DNA from: Zymoseptoria tritici IPO323
Lineage: Eukaryota > Ascomycota > Dothideomycetes > Mycosphaerellales > Mycosphaerellaceae
DNA: 64,000 nucleotides
Direction of reading: 5' to 3'
Assembly: GCF_000219625.1 (NCBI RefSeq)
Contig: NC_018218.1
Location: forward strand, 2,914,001-2,978,000
In this document: piece after piece, positions 21,853 through 32,693 of the stretch
How positions within the stretch are numbered: position 1 is the stretch's first letter
How the letters are laid out: every line of letters starts with the position of its first letter
Program-made: the position numbers and the translations under genes
Notes under the pieces: model-generated
What the model was told of the DNA's origin: nothing
Database searches by the model: none
The model's input: the letters and a program-made list of their open reading frames with translations, nothing else

Positions 21853-24800
21853 ATGTCAACCCCGTCCAATGGCGTCCTAAGCCAGAACATTGTCTCGCAG
21901 CTCACCATGGCGGACCCGCCGCCTCGTCCGCGCAGAACGGATACCATAGAAAGCCAGGCATTCGTAGATGCGCCAGAAAGTCGAGATGAAGCCACGGAAC
22001 AGGCCAAAGAGCAGCAACAGAAACAGGCGGATCAACAGCGACAACGGCAACAGCTACAACGGGCTGCTCCAAGCTACACCACCATGAACTCTATGAACTC
22101 TGTCCCACCACCGGGCTCCATCCTCACGGGAAAGCAGGAACACTACCTCAAGCGCGAGCTCATATCCTTCCAAACCACATGGGAGATCAGCGAGCTCTCA
22201 CATCCCACCGCTCTCCAGCGTTTCGGCGCTCCATTCCGATCAGACGCAGGCGAGGTTGCTCCCGAGAACTCGGAGCTGCCATTACTACGATACATCTTTG
22301 TCAAACATGTGCGCAATTTCCCGTTCCTCAACCAGGCGAAAGAGCATGAATTCTGGCAGGACAAGCTGCAGGCTTTCCTGGAAAGCTTTGCAAATAAGCA
22401 CATCTCCTCCGCGCAGGACAGACTCGAGCAGACAAAGCGTGCGAAGCTGGCGGGGAAGGCGACGAAGTTGGTCGAGTTGATGATGGTGTCAGGTATACCT
22501 ACGGCTTCTGGATATGAGGAACGCATACGATTCTCGGAGATGGAGGTTGTGGAGCGCGGCGCGAACGAGGACGGGCTTGTGGTCAACGTACCGGAAGGAC
22601 ATGTCATCAACGGGTGGGATGTGAATGTTGCTGGTGTACGCCTGGTCAGTGTGAAGCGTCATGTTCGGACACACAAGCACGCCGAGTTTCTGCTGCGGGT
22701 GAAGCATGGCGATGAGCCAGAGATCTATGTGGCCCGACGATTCGGTGACTTTGCGAAAATGCACAAGAAGCTTCGTCTGGAATTGCCGGGCAAGGTTCTG
22801 CCTCCGTTGCCGAACAAGAACAAGACGGGCTCAGTGTACAGCGCGGGTGGGGACGATGATTCTGATAGTGTCTCGTCGGTGTCGACCGTCAACACCACGC
22901 CTCCAACGACTGAAGCTGCGCCGGCTGAATCAGGCGGCTTCCGATCATACCTGTCCTCCTGGACAGGAGGCAGTGGTTCCGGTAAACATAGTCGCAGCAC
23001 CTCTCGTACATCGCTTACCGCTCCGACAGCTTCGCCTCGCGCCTCTATGGAATCCTCTTCCCGGCTGACGAAAGGCCTTACGAAACCCTCCCAACGAGAA
23101 CGATCTCCGGACGTGATCCTTCACCGAGAAGAGCAACGAGTGTCGTTGCGAGCATTCCTGAGAAACTTCCTGCAGAACGAAACGATTGCGAGCTCCAGAG
23201 CAATGGAGGAGTTTCTTACTGCCACCCCCATAACGATCAACGACGACGAAATGATGGACATTGTCAAACGCAAGTCGATGGACGAGAAGCGTATGGAAGA
23301 GCAACGACGATTTTTCGAGGTTGCGAGGAAGCGAGCGCAGGAGCTTGATGTGCACATGGAGAAATTCAGGCGCAGTGTTGTGGAAAGAGACGGGCTGCGG
23401 ACATTGTTCGCAGAGATCAAGAAGAAGGAGCATCTCAAGGATCTGGATCCAGAGTACAAGAAGTTCGCAGAATGGCTTCGTATTGAAGTCGCTGCCACGT
23501 TGTACCATCTGTTCCTTGCGGAGGATAATTCGCCGGACTTGTTCGCGCAGGCAAAGCGGATACACAGTCTGGTGCCTTACTCGGCGTTGAAGCAGGTCAT
23601 CCGCTTCACTAATCCGGCAGCTGTCATGGCTAGTGTCCTTGATATCTTTATGGCTCAACCGCTAGGATCGAAGTCGCTGCTGCAACGAATTTTTGGGCTG
23701 GCGCTGGGCGATGGTATCCGCACTCTCCAGCGGTCGATTGATGCGCTCACAGCCAAGATTGATGAGCCAATCTTGACCGGCAAGATTAGAAATTACACCG
23801 AGAGCGACTTTGAGGTCAAGCAGAAGCTGCGAGAAGAGTCGGCTGCGGAACAGGTCGACCTCCTAGTGAAGGTCTTGCAAAGCGATGACATTGCGCCGGC
23901 CCTCACAAATGAGCAAATTGGTCGCGTCTTCAACGCCTACGTCGCATGGAACAATGCCGTGGACAATGTCGATGAGGAGATGCGACAAGGTGCCGAACTC
24001 TTCGCCCGCCTGAAGTCCCTACTCAAGCTCCATACCCGCCTTCGCGACAAGAAGATGATGCTCGAAATGATCGAGGAAGCCAATACCCTCCGCCTGTTCC
24101 GCGACCTCTTCTCGATCTTTTACGAACCACTCGTCCGCGTCTACAAGTCTGCGAACGTTTACAACAGCGTGACTGACTTTGCACGATTCGCCGACGATGC
24201 CATTGCCACAATAGAGAAAGCTCAACGACAAGACGTCTCCGCCGACCCGAACCAGACTGTGCAGTCCTTTATTGACCTCTGCGAACGGCACGAAGACGAC
24301 CTCTACAAGTTTATTCACGAAGTCCACATTCACGATAATGGCCTCTTTGACAAGCTCATGACCTGGATCGAAGGCATCCTCGACTTCCTCCGCAACGGGC
24401 CGAAGGGAGGCAAACTGGACATGAACGCTCTCTTCCAAGGCGCCGTCGACTCGAACCAAATCGACCGCAATCTCGCTCTTCAAGAGATCAATTCCCTCAT
24501 CAAATGGCAAACAGCGCGAAAACGATGGCACTCCGACAAGACCCGGCAGAAGATGGCTTCGGCAGGAGGCGACTCGTCCGACATGGGCGGACTCGCGGCA
24601 ACGTTCAAACCCAGCGACTTTGGCTTGAATCCACAGGACCTGCAGGATCTGGACATGGGCGATGAGGATGATGACGAGGATAGTGAGTCGGAGGACGACG
24701 ACGGCGAGGACCCGATTGGAGCGGAGAGGAAGCGCAGGCAGAAGAGGCAGGACATGTTGAAGAGGACCGCAGGCGAGCCGATCAAGCCTGAGATCCAGGA

Positions 24801-24858
24801 GTTGCATAAGATGATGCCGTCCTTTTTGGCGATGTTGAGGATGACGTTGGCGGAGTAG
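21853..24858 (+). CDS. PX domain protein with PXB and DUF3818 regions (YPR097W/Lec1-like)
   Basis: A 1001-aa intronless gene. After a short Gln-rich N-terminus comes a PXB-type helical region (about 75-215, ELISFQTTWEISELSHPTAL), then a PX domain (about 255-320: RVKHGDEPEIYVARRFGDF and LELPGKVLPPLP), a Ser-rich linker, and a long helical DUF3818 region with VPYSALKQVIRFTNPAAVMA and LLQRIFGLALGDGIRTLQ. The tail is strongly acidic. PX domains bind phosphoinositides. The yeast relative, YPR097W (Lec1), acts in lipid homeostasis; a similar role here is inference. An alternative ATG at codon 19 (MADPPPRPRR) is possible. Confidence 0.9.
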   Translation: MSTPSNGVLSQNIVSQLTMADPPPRPRRTDTIESQAFVDAPESRDEATEQAKEQQQKQADQQRQRQQLQRAAPSYTTMNSMNSVPPPGSILTGKQEHYLKRELISFQTTWEISELSHPTALQRFGAPFRSDAGEVAPENSELPLLRYIFVKHVRNFPFLNQAKEHEFWQDKLQAFLESFANKHISSAQDRLEQTKRAKLAGKATKLVELMMVSGIPTASGYEERIRFSEMEVVERGANEDGLVVNVPEGHVINGWDVNVAGVRLVSVKRHVRTHKHAEFLLRVKHGDEPEIYVARRFGDFAKMHKKLRLELPGKVLPPLPNKNKTGSVYSAGGDDDSDSVSSVSTVNTTPPTTEAAPAESGGFRSYLSSWTGGSGSGKHSRSTSRTSLTAPTASPRASMESSSRLTKGLTKPSQRERSPDVILHREEQRVSLRAFLRNFLQNETIASSRAMEEFLTATPITINDDEMMDIVKRKSMDEKRMEEQRRFFEVARKRAQELDVHMEKFRRSVVERDGLRTLFAEIKKKEHLKDLDPEYKKFAEWLRIEVAATLYHLFLAEDNSPDLFAQAKRIHSLVPYSALKQVIRFTNPAAVMASVLDIFMAQPLGSKSLLQRIFGLALGDGIRTLQRSIDALTAKIDEPILTGKIRNYTESDFEVKQKLREESAAEQVDLLVKVLQSDDIAPALTNEQIGRVFNAYVAWNNAVDNVDEEMRQGAELFARLKSLLKLHTRLRDKKMMLEMIEEANTLRLFRDLFSIFYEPLVRVYKSANVYNSVTDFARFADDAIATIEKAQRQDVSADPNQTVQSFIDLCERHEDDLYKFIHEVHIHDNGLFDKLMTWIEGILDFLRNGPKGGKLDMNALFQGAVDSNQIDRNLALQEINSLIKWQTARKRWHSDKTRQKMASAGGDSSDMGGLAATFKPSDFGLNPQDLQDLDMGDEDDDEDSESEDDDGEDPIGAERKRRQKRQDMLKRTAGEPIKPEIQELHKMMPSFLAMLRMTLAE

Positions 24859-25070
24859 AGGGCTGGTCTGGCGATGGGATGGAATTCATTAGATACCTGT
24901 CAGTGGTAATCGGCAGATGGAAGACCTGCATATAGATGAGCGAAACGGCATGAGATGTTCAGACAGGAGAGCAGGGTGGATAGAGTGTGGTTCATGATTC
25001 CCCATCAATGCGATAATTGCGAACAGAAGAGTGTTCAAGTCTGCTGACCGAGCTCTCATCCAATGCAGAA

Positions 25071-26594
25071 TTAATACCAACCCGACCCGTCCTCTCCCAT
25101 CTTCTTGTTCGAAGGATTCAAACTCAACAACCTGTTTCCAGGTGTCGAGCCACTGACTTTACTCTCGAAGATGCCTCCCACCGCCCGTCTGCCGACGTTC
25201 GTAAAGCTGTCGTACACTGCATCGCCATCCTCGCCTCCAGTATTAGTATTCGTGCCATTAATCGCCGTCCATTCCGGACTCGTGTACGGATTCATCCCGT
25301 CGCCCAAGTCCGTCCATCTTGTCACCACAATCGCATGTTTGAAGGGATTCTCTCTGTCCTTTTCGTCTTCCATCAGTCGTGCTTCGACCATATACTCGGT
25401 CGGGCACTCGGGACATCGTCTCGCGGGTCTGCAATCATCGCACCCTCTGACGATAAAGTCCGGCTTGGCCGCTGCCCGATCCAGGACAAAGCCACGCTGT
25501 AGTTGTTTCCGATAGGGATCTGGTGGAGCCGGAATGTGTGAGAGCATACACTTGCATATTTTCATGAGGTCTCCGTCTCGCCAGTGTGCGCATACGGAGA
25601 AGAATGGAACGTACTCCTCGCGGTCGTATAGGAGGTGACGTTCCGCAGTCTCGGAGAGGGATGAAGCTGGTGGAGCAAAGCGTTGAGATACGACGCGGAG
25701 GAGAAGTCGATCGTCGTTGATGGTGTAGCGAGTGGCGTGCGTCCAGCCGGAGTCTTTGCACTTCCAGCGACGAGAGAGGGAGTCCGGGTCGATGCCGTGT
25801 GCAGGAGAGAAGTGGTGGGAACGGAGGGCCAGCTGGACGAAGGAGTATGGTAGAGTCCGGGCGTAGGTGAGGCGGGTTCGAGGAAGGACGGAGGATTTGA
25901 CGTTTGGGCAGTGGAAGATGGGATTGTTGATGTAGTCCATCTTGAGGACTTCTTTGCCGGGGTTCAGGCGAAGGTGGTATTTGCGGCACGGAAAGCAGAG
26001 TAGATGGTTGGGTAGCTGCGAGTCGAATTGGTGGAGGAAGGCAATTTTATGGTTCTTATTAGACGGGAGGTTGAGGCGCTCGAAGGGATAGACACCGAGC
26101 TTGGAGTAGAGGGTTTGGGAGGAGAGGGCGAGTTGGCAAGCTTCTGCAGGGTTCAAGTAGAATGCGATAGTCTTCCAAAGTTCATCGGGAAGGGAAGCAA
26201 CACGGCGCTCGTGAGGTTGCGAGACCATGTAGCCACGGCGTCTCCGTCGTTTGTCGGTCGAGAAGTGCGAGTCCGCTGGCTTCTCCTCGACTGGGACATC
26301 TTCCTCATCGTCGTGATAGGCCAGACCATGCATCATCTCTCCCAGATCCTGTTCCTTCCTCCGGGCGGGTCTTCGGTTTTCTGCAAAGATGGCATACTCC
26401 TGCTCTCCTAATTCATTGACCTCTGGGACCGCAGGTCGTTGATGGCCTCGCTTTTGCAGTTTCGAACTGTCCTTGCGGCGTTTCTTTTCTGCGGCATCTT
26501 GCGAGTAGTGCTTCTCCGATCGAAGCTTTCCTCCAAGTTTGGTCACCAGTCTCGCGCTCCAGTGGTTTGCATTCGGTGCCGCGCTCAACTCCAT
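25071..26594 (-). CDS. F-box-like protein with C-terminal cysteine cluster
   Basis: An intronless ORF of 507 aa from the first true ATG (MELSAAPNANHW). The N-terminal third is basic and charged. An F-box-like segment follows, VASLPDELWKTIAFYLNPAEACQLALSSQTLYSKL, and the C-terminal half carries CFPCRKYHLRLNPG and GCDDCRPARRCPECPTEYM, which could bind zinc. F-box proteins usually bring substrates to SCF ubiquitin ligases; this one's targets are unknown. Fungal genomes contain many such proteins with this F-box plus CxxC arrangement. The opposite strand has long but featureless shadow frames. Confidence 0.8.
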   Translation of the reverse strand: MELSAAPNANHWSARLVTKLGGKLRSEKHYSQDAAEKKRRKDSSKLQKRGHQRPAVPEVNELGEQEYAIFAENRRPARRKEQDLGEMMHGLAYHDDEEDVPVEEKPADSHFSTDKRRRRRGYMVSQPHERRVASLPDELWKTIAFYLNPAEACQLALSSQTLYSKLGVYPFERLNLPSNKNHKIAFLHQFDSQLPNHLLCFPCRKYHLRLNPGKEVLKMDYINNPIFHCPNVKSSVLPRTRLTYARTLPYSFVQLALRSHHFSPAHGIDPDSLSRRWKCKDSGWTHATRYTINDDRLLLRVVSQRFAPPASSLSETAERHLLYDREEYVPFFSVCAHWRDGDLMKICKCMLSHIPAPPDPYRKQLQRGFVLDRAAAKPDFIVRGCDDCRPARRCPECPTEYMVEARLMEDEKDRENPFKHAIVVTRWTDLGDGMNPYTSPEWTAINGTNTNTGGEDGDAVYDSFTNVGRRAVGGIFESKVSGSTPGNRLLSLNPSNKKMGEDGSGWY

Positions 26595-27107
26595 GACTAT
26601 AAGTCTTCTGGTAATGTCCTTTTCAGCGGCAGCATGCAAGACGGTGTTGTGTAATCGGACGTTCAGGTACCTTAGTGTTGATGTGCAAGCTCAAGGATGT
26701 CGCGATTGAAGCTTCGTGTCTCTACGGCTTCAACGCGATACGGCGACCATGCCGCATTCAAGGTCACGAGTGCGAGAATGCGATGAATTGATGATTGATA
26801 CAAAAGCAAAAATTCTAGTGAACGTAACAGTGTTGATGCGGTACCTTAAGGTCGTGGCGGAAATATGCTTAAAAGTGACGCGCATCCGGCTGAGAGCCGG
26901 ACCCACTCGAGGGCAAAAGGCTCACGGCCTCACTCTCATTCTGCTCCTTTCTCTTTCCTCACCTCATATCCCTATCGTCTCATCTTACACGACATTGAAC
27001 AACATGTATTGACATCTCGCCGAACATTCAAAACAAAAGACACTCTGCGATCGACCGCACTAGGTAGTGCTCTTCTCGTGGAGCCATGACCATCCTTTCA
27101 GCCAACA
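26595..27107. other. Intergenic between F-box and SUR7-like genes
   Basis: F-box promoter side and SUR7-like gene 3' side. Nothing supportable was seen. Confidence 0.5.
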
Positions 27108-28126
27108 TCAACCCCACTTCCGTCCACCAGGCTTTCCACTCGGTCCACGATTCTTGCGGCCCTTGACACACGCAAAGCACCAGACCATACTCGAAAGAAG
27201 CATCAGCCCAGTGGCCACCCACGTGATGATCAAGAACTTGTTTCCCCGTTTCGCGCTGATGCCGATATCATCCCCGTACTTGTTGATCACATCCGTGGCC
27301 TTGACCGCAACCGCCGTCGCAACCGCACTTGCGATTCCAATGGTCATGAATCCCAACCAGTCAATGATGATGTTGAACAATGCACTCAGTCGACCTTCGA
27401 AGAGGATGCTCACGACCGCCGAGATCAGCGCGATGCCGATAAAGCCGATCGCGATACAATACAGCACGAACATTGCTCTTGCCGTGAGACGAAGCGCGTA
27501 AAGTCCGTCGTCGAGGTCATCCGACCAATTCAATCTGGAAAACACTTCTCCGTGACCAGTCTCGTTGAGCTCGCGCTGGATGATGGCTTTTGCGTCGAAA
27601 TTGTACATGGCCGTGCGGTTGGCGCAGCCAGTCACGTTCTGGTGGATCTCGGATTTGTGTACCGTGGCGTTGGGTACCGCCGTAGGCGTGTAGTAGCCTT
27701 CGCAATAACTCATGATGTGGACGGCATAAAAGTCATGGAGGCCCAGGTCTTGGGCAATCGAGGTCAGGCGATCTTGGACTCGCGATTCAATGTCGTTGGA
27801 AACTTCGTCGAAGAAGCTGCGAGGGCACTGCTGTCAGCCTACCTTGCTGTGCTGCATGAACACGCCAGGTGCAATACTGACTTCACAAAAACATTGTCCG
27901 ATGACTCGCTGGTATTGAAGACCTCGTGGCCTATCCGCGATGCGTTGAACTATCGCAAGTCAGCCACAGGAAGGCGGCATTCTGCTTGAGCGTCCACTCA
28001 TCAGCTTACGGTGAGCAGATCATAGCCTGGCATGAAGCTAGGCTTGGAGCCAGCGAACAAGCAAAGTACAGTGAGAATGAATGCAGCCGTGCAGAACACG
28101 ACGGGTATGAACGCGGAAAAGCGCAT
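27108..28126 (-). CDS. SUR7/PalI family membrane protein
   Basis: A plasma-membrane or eisosome-type four-helix protein. Exons on the minus strand are 28126..28010, 27949..27882 and 27816..27108, giving 297 aa. The first helix is MRFSAFIPVVFCTAAFILTV; then an outer loop with several N-x-S/T sites and cysteines (CEGYY, GCANRT), and three more helices: AMFVLYCIAIGFIGIALISA, WLGFMTIGIASAVATAVAV and FLIITWVATGLMLLSSMVW. It ends in a basic cytoplasmic tail. The first intron has a GTAAGC donor; the second uses a GTCAGT donor, chosen because it restores FFDEVSNDIESRV in frame. The layout matches Sur7/PalI proteins that organise membrane domains or sense pH/stress. Confidence 0.85.
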
Positions 28127-28675
28127 GTTGTCTGATCGACTCAATCCGTTTCTCCACGATCGGAGAAGGGAATGAATGTTGGACGAACAGCCTGAGACAC
28201 GCTTTTCTATTTATTCTGGCGTTGAGCGGCGCAACAAGGGCCTGTTCCAGTTGGCAGTGATGTCAAGCACTGCCGCCCCAGCAAACCTTGCGCTGTTGTC
28301 CCGCGTGCACAGATGCTCGCTTGCTAGGAATACAAATGGTCAAAATGGTCCGCCCCATCATATGACGTGGCGTCGGCCGTCAAACAACGAACGACATTTC
28401 TGACAGCAAGGTCCAGGGTCGCAGCTTGATTTCGGACACTTCACTTGCGAGGGCTTCGTCGACGTGATTGGCGTGACGGCTGAACTCTAATATTGCAGGG
28501 GTAGGAATGGAGAACATCGCTGTATAAACTTAGCATGGACGGGACGACCTAACCATTGAGTAGTCGGCAGCATCTTGAGATCAAGTTCATGATACACCTC
28601 AGGCTACACTACTGCTACGATCGCCGTATAGACGACGTTTCAATCCACACTCCCAGGTGCTTTTGGCCTCGATCA
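28127..28675. other. Intergenic upstream of the SUR7-like gene
   Basis: SUR7-like gene promoter on the minus strand. The nearby 28676..28852 holds a possible C-terminal extension of the next gene (see findings). No other gene or repeat. Confidence 0.45.
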
Positions 28676-28852
28676 TCACATCTGCTTGATAAAGTCCTCT
28701 GCGACTCTCCAAGCTTGCTCCCCAATATCCACCCACAAAGGCTTCTCGTCGTCCGATTTAGCCTTCGACCTAGACGTATCAGCATGTCTTCCGCGCGACT
28801 TGGATCTTCCCTTTGAAGCATTTCGCGACTTGAACTTCGAGGATTCGTCTTC

Positions 28853-31771
28853 TCAACGCTTTCCACGTCGCTCGTCGCCGCGGCGATCGCGACGCTCGCT
28901 ATACTCAGTGCGATATCGGGCGTTATTCTCCCTCGAACTGGCGCTGCTTATGCTTCCATCTTGGACTTCCATACTGGCAGGACGCTTCTCCTCGGTAGCG
29001 TATGGACCGAGACCGTCTCGCTTCTGATCACGCTTCTCTCTGCGGGCTTCCTTGAGCAGTCGCTCGCGAGATGGACTCTCACTCTTTGCACGCGCAAGAG
29101 GTCTAACGTTGCTCGGCAGAGTGGCAGTCTCACTAGAGCCCGAAGGACGACGATCTCTCCGGGTGGGTCTCGGCGTCCGGTCCCGATCGACCTCCACGAC
29201 TCCGACAATTCGACCACGATCGCCCTGCTCCGTAACAGCAAAGTCCCGCTCCGGAAGGCGACCGGAATACTCGGCTGAGAGGCGGCTCCTAGAACGGCTC
29301 CTACGCTCGTACTCAGCGATGAGCTCTGTGCCTCTCTCTGGTCCCTCCTGGCCCCTGTGTTTCTTGATGTGACGGAATCCTCTGAACTCTCTTGAGCTTG
29401 CATCGCTATTTGGAGGTGTAGGAGAGAACTCGACCTGCTTGGCGAAGTGGACTCTGGAAGAAATATCGCTGGCACGGGGTCGAACATCGTTGTCCCGGTT
29501 CCTACCCCTCGCAGCGTCCTCTGTCTCCTGTGGCTCTTGTGGCGAGCGACGACGACGGACAAAACGCTCTTCCTCCACATAGTACACGCCTCGCGTATCG
29601 CCTCGCGGCTTCGCGTCGGGCGGTAGGCCGTCAGCCTCGACTTTGCGCTCGACGTAGTAGTATTGACTGTCAGGCTCGCGTTGCGCTTCGATGCGTGCTG
29701 GCGGCGCCGACGGCTGCATCTTTCGTTCGACGTAATAGTACTCGCTGCTCGTTTCAGGTGCGGCGGTAGTGTTGTCGCGAGAATGGGGTGTCGTTCTCAG
29801 CCGCTCGGAATGCTCTGAAGCAGCGGGCTGAGCACGCCGACCATCCAGTATGACGACGTTCTGACGGTAAGCTGCTGCTTTTCCTTCCGGCCTCTCGGAA
29901 ATCTTTGGCGGTCGCGAGCGGATTTCGCTGCTGTACTCGTCCACTGCACCAGCAGAGACGTCCGCTGTGGCTCGGATACGCAAATCGTCGTACTCCACCT
30001 CCTGATGCGGCCCAACTTTCAAGCTCTCCTCTTGCAAGTTCATCGTCGCGGATCCGCGCTCACGTTCAAAAACTCTCTCAGACTTCGACTGGCGCGGCGG
30101 TCGTCGAACACGCGCACCATCGTCACTGCCGCGAACCTTGGAATCGCTTCGTCCGTCCGCTTGTAAGTCCGCTCGGAAGTGCATCTCTTCGACTTCGCAC
30201 AATTCATCCGGTCCACACTTTGCACTAAAAGCATCAACGTCCACGTTTGCCGAGATCGACACTTCGCTGGCGCGGTCGAAAACTTCCATCACTTCATCCT
30301 GCGTCTCCTTCTGCTGTTTCGCGGCGGATGATTGCATGGCGTGGCGTCCATCTGGCAGAGCGACCATGCGGACAGACCTATGACCTTGACCGGCAGCGTT
30401 CGCTGTGACTGGCCAGCGGGTCTTGTCAGATGATGTTGAACTGCTGGTTGTCGAGGGGACCATGCGCTGCTTTGCATGTTCAGCATATCGTGGCGGTTCA
30501 TCTTCGGCCCGCCGAGGAGCAGTCGCATAGATAATCTCGATATCTCTGTCCCGGTCCACGTTCTCAATGACGAAGTCACGGCGCGAACCTGGAGTGGTGC
30601 TCGCTGGTGGTCGCTCAGACTTCTGCACCCACGGTTTCTCATCCACGACATCTTTCTCCATTGCAATGCGTCGCTCCACGGGTATGCGCGGAGCATGTTC
30701 GTGTACGCTCGTCTCCTGGTCGACCGGAACGAGCTTGCCGCGAGCGTATGGGCGACCATGTGCTTCCATGAGTCGTTCTGCGTGGCGATAACGCTCGACC
30801 TCGTCTCTAGCAAGTCTGCGGATCTCGACCTCAGAGCGCTCTGGACGATATGCCTCGACAATAACTTGAGTGTGGTTGCTGTGTCTGCGCTTCGGACTCG
30901 GGGCGGCCGAGGATGCTGTAGCGATAGACGGATTCCTGGTTGATCCTTTGGTGGCGCGATTGCTATCAATGATTTCCAAGTCTGCACTCTCGGGAGGCTG
31001 AGTAGCGCTGTTCAGAGCTGACGCATGCGCCTCGATCCTGGAAGAAGGCAATCTGTCCATAGTCGAGGTCTTGGGGTAGTAGTCAACAGCTTCCTGCGCA
31101 ATTGACCGGACCTTGACCGGTCGAGGGCCCAGGCTAGGCGGAGGTGGCGGCACGGTCAGGTGACGAACATTACGATAGATGAGCTCTGTTTGCTGCGGTG
31201 GCGGTGCTGCAGGCACCGAAGAGACTCGAACGCGCCGGTATATGTCGTCTTCTCTCAGCATTCGCGCAGGTTCCACTTCAACCCATTCCGTGAGTTCGCG
31301 CGCACGCTTCGCTTTCATCTCCTCCTGAGAGATGTATGCCTCATCTGGCACAAGGCATTTTGTACCCATTTTCATCTTGCCACTCTCTTCGTACTCCACG
31401 ACCTCTGTGAACCGCTCCGATCCATTCACTGAAGTGATGCGGCATCTTCTGCATATGCCCGGTGGGGGTGGAAGACCGTCGATGGGGATTGGATGTTCGC
31501 GATGGTAGCGCGCACTCCGTGGTCGAACGCAAATGCGACAAATGTGGTAGACCGCGAGCGGTGGCACGTCGTTGGCTGAGGTTGAAGACAGTTCGGTTGG
31601 TGCGATCTTGACGTTGGCCCGGTGAATGTTTGTCTGCGCGGACCTGTCATAGGCTGTGTCGCTAACGGATGCAGACGATGATGGAGCTCTGGTGGAGGAC
31701 TTTTCTAGGTAGAAATCGGATAATGGCGGAGGCGGAATCGCCATATAGGTGTTGAAAGGTCGGCCTGCCAT
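28853..31771 (-). CDS. Large disordered arginine-rich protein with CxxC pair (function unknown)
   Basis: A 972-aa open frame without introns, of unknown function. Near the N-terminus (about residues 75-120) is a small cysteine cluster, HICRICVRPRSARYH followed by GICRRC, that could bind one zinc. The rest is rich in Arg, Glu, Ser and Pro, with repeated motifs such as YYYVERK in the middle (three spaced copies) and many R-S/R-E runs toward the end, so it is probably disordered. The frame closes at a TGA at 28853-28855, but the same frame stays open for another 58 codons to a second TGA at 28676. The start MAGRPFNTYMAIPPPPL is clear. Arg-rich composition suggests RNA or chromatin contact, which is only a guess. 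Confidence 0.7.
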   Translation of the reverse strand: MAGRPFNTYMAIPPPPLSDFYLEKSSTRAPSSSASVSDTAYDRSAQTNIHRANVKIAPTELSSTSANDVPPLAVYHICRICVRPRSARYHREHPIPIDGLPPPPGICRRCRITSVNGSERFTEVVEYEESGKMKMGTKCLVPDEAYISQEEMKAKRARELTEWVEVEPARMLREDDIYRRVRVSSVPAAPPPQQTELIYRNVRHLTVPPPPPSLGPRPVKVRSIAQEAVDYYPKTSTMDRLPSSRIEAHASALNSATQPPESADLEIIDSNRATKGSTRNPSIATASSAAPSPKRRHSNHTQVIVEAYRPERSEVEIRRLARDEVERYRHAERLMEAHGRPYARGKLVPVDQETSVHEHAPRIPVERRIAMEKDVVDEKPWVQKSERPPASTTPGSRRDFVIENVDRDRDIEIIYATAPRRAEDEPPRYAEHAKQRMVPSTTSSSTSSDKTRWPVTANAAGQGHRSVRMVALPDGRHAMQSSAAKQQKETQDEVMEVFDRASEVSISANVDVDAFSAKCGPDELCEVEEMHFRADLQADGRSDSKVRGSDDGARVRRPPRQSKSERVFERERGSATMNLQEESLKVGPHQEVEYDDLRIRATADVSAGAVDEYSSEIRSRPPKISERPEGKAAAYRQNVVILDGRRAQPAASEHSERLRTTPHSRDNTTAAPETSSEYYYVERKMQPSAPPARIEAQREPDSQYYYVERKVEADGLPPDAKPRGDTRGVYYVEEERFVRRRRSPQEPQETEDAARGRNRDNDVRPRASDISSRVHFAKQVEFSPTPPNSDASSREFRGFRHIKKHRGQEGPERGTELIAEYERRSRSRSRLSAEYSGRLPERDFAVTEQGDRGRIVGVVEVDRDRTPRPTRRDRRPSGSSETATLPSNVRPLARAKSESPSRERLLKEARREKRDQKRDGLGPYATEEKRPASMEVQDGSISSASSRENNARYRTEYSERRDRRGDERRGKR

Positions 31772-32356
31772 GTCAAATGAATGATGACATGCTACGCTGA
31801 TGGTGGTGTAGAAGATGTCAAGGGGCTCTGTCCCTCAGAGTTGATGTTGATGTCGAGGTCAGGATTTGCCTGGTGCGGCGCGAGGTAGGAAGCTCTGGAC
31901 ACGGTTGCGTGCTGCCGCTTTTGCGAAGTCGAAAGGGGAAGTTACGTTTGTGTTCGAGGAAAATGCTGGTTTTGAAGGCGAAGCCACCAGTGTAGTGAAG
32001 CACTCACTCGACGAGGCAGACCAATCGACAAGCAGCGGATCGGCGGTGTCGCGAACCATGCGAGTGAATGGCTGGGTCAAGATGAGGGAAGTAAGATGCG
32101 CTAGTAAAGATTGCGCGTGATCACATGCAAGACTTGCGAATGAAGCAACGGAATATCACTTACAGGGACAACACGCTGGTCATTGACAGAGCGTGTAGGC
32201 ACACAGCCTCCGCGAACATGAACACACCACTAACGCCGCTCCTGCTGGACTCGCACATCTCCTGTTGGTAGAGACCGTGCGGGTGCATACGCTTCATGCC
32301 ATGATACTGAGACTCGAGCTCTCCGAGCACGCTGACCAGACAACCTGATATCGTTC
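31772..32356. other. Intergenic, disordered protein gene to cupin
   Basis: Promoter side of the disordered protein gene and 3' side of the cupin gene. Short open frames on both strands look like chance. No repeat. Confidence 0.45.
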
Positions 32357-32693
32357 TTATTCCCCGATTACGTATGTGCACCCTTCACGTCCCATCCATA
32401 CTTCATGCTTCTTTCTGGCGTCCACATCGACTCGAGCTCCCGGACCAAATGTCTCTTTCTTCGCGTTTGGGTCGTCAGGATACGTAATGGTGAGCTCTCC
32501 GGACAGAATCAGATGGGTTGTCAGCCCTGCGTGTCTATGAGGCGGGTAGTGGGCATTCCTTCGATCGTCCATCAGATTATCGCTGTCCGCTGTCGGGAGG
32601 GATGTCTTCCGCATACGCTTGATCTGTCCATGTGAAGACATGGTCGAAGCCCCAGGATCGAACCTCTTTCTCAGCGTCTACGCGCGACTTCAT
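32357..32693 (-). CDS. Small single-domain cupin
   Basis: A 92-aa protein from two exons on the minus strand, 32693..32617 and 32558..32357. The 58-nt intron has a GTATGC donor and ends CGAAG. Splicing restores FTWTDQANAHYPPHRHAGLT in one frame; reading through would stop early. The cupin fold is suggested by the metal motif YPPHRHAGLTTHLILSGEL and the second strand pair DVDARKKHEVWMGREGCTYV. Cupins include enzymes and small binding proteins; the function of this short one is unknown. Some annotations would start at an ATG inside the intron region and miss exon 1. Confidence 0.8.

Noticed and set aside
22945..24807. Minus-strand frames of 237 and 262 aa over the PX-domain gene
   Set aside because: No domain, and they lie entirely inside a well-supported coding region.
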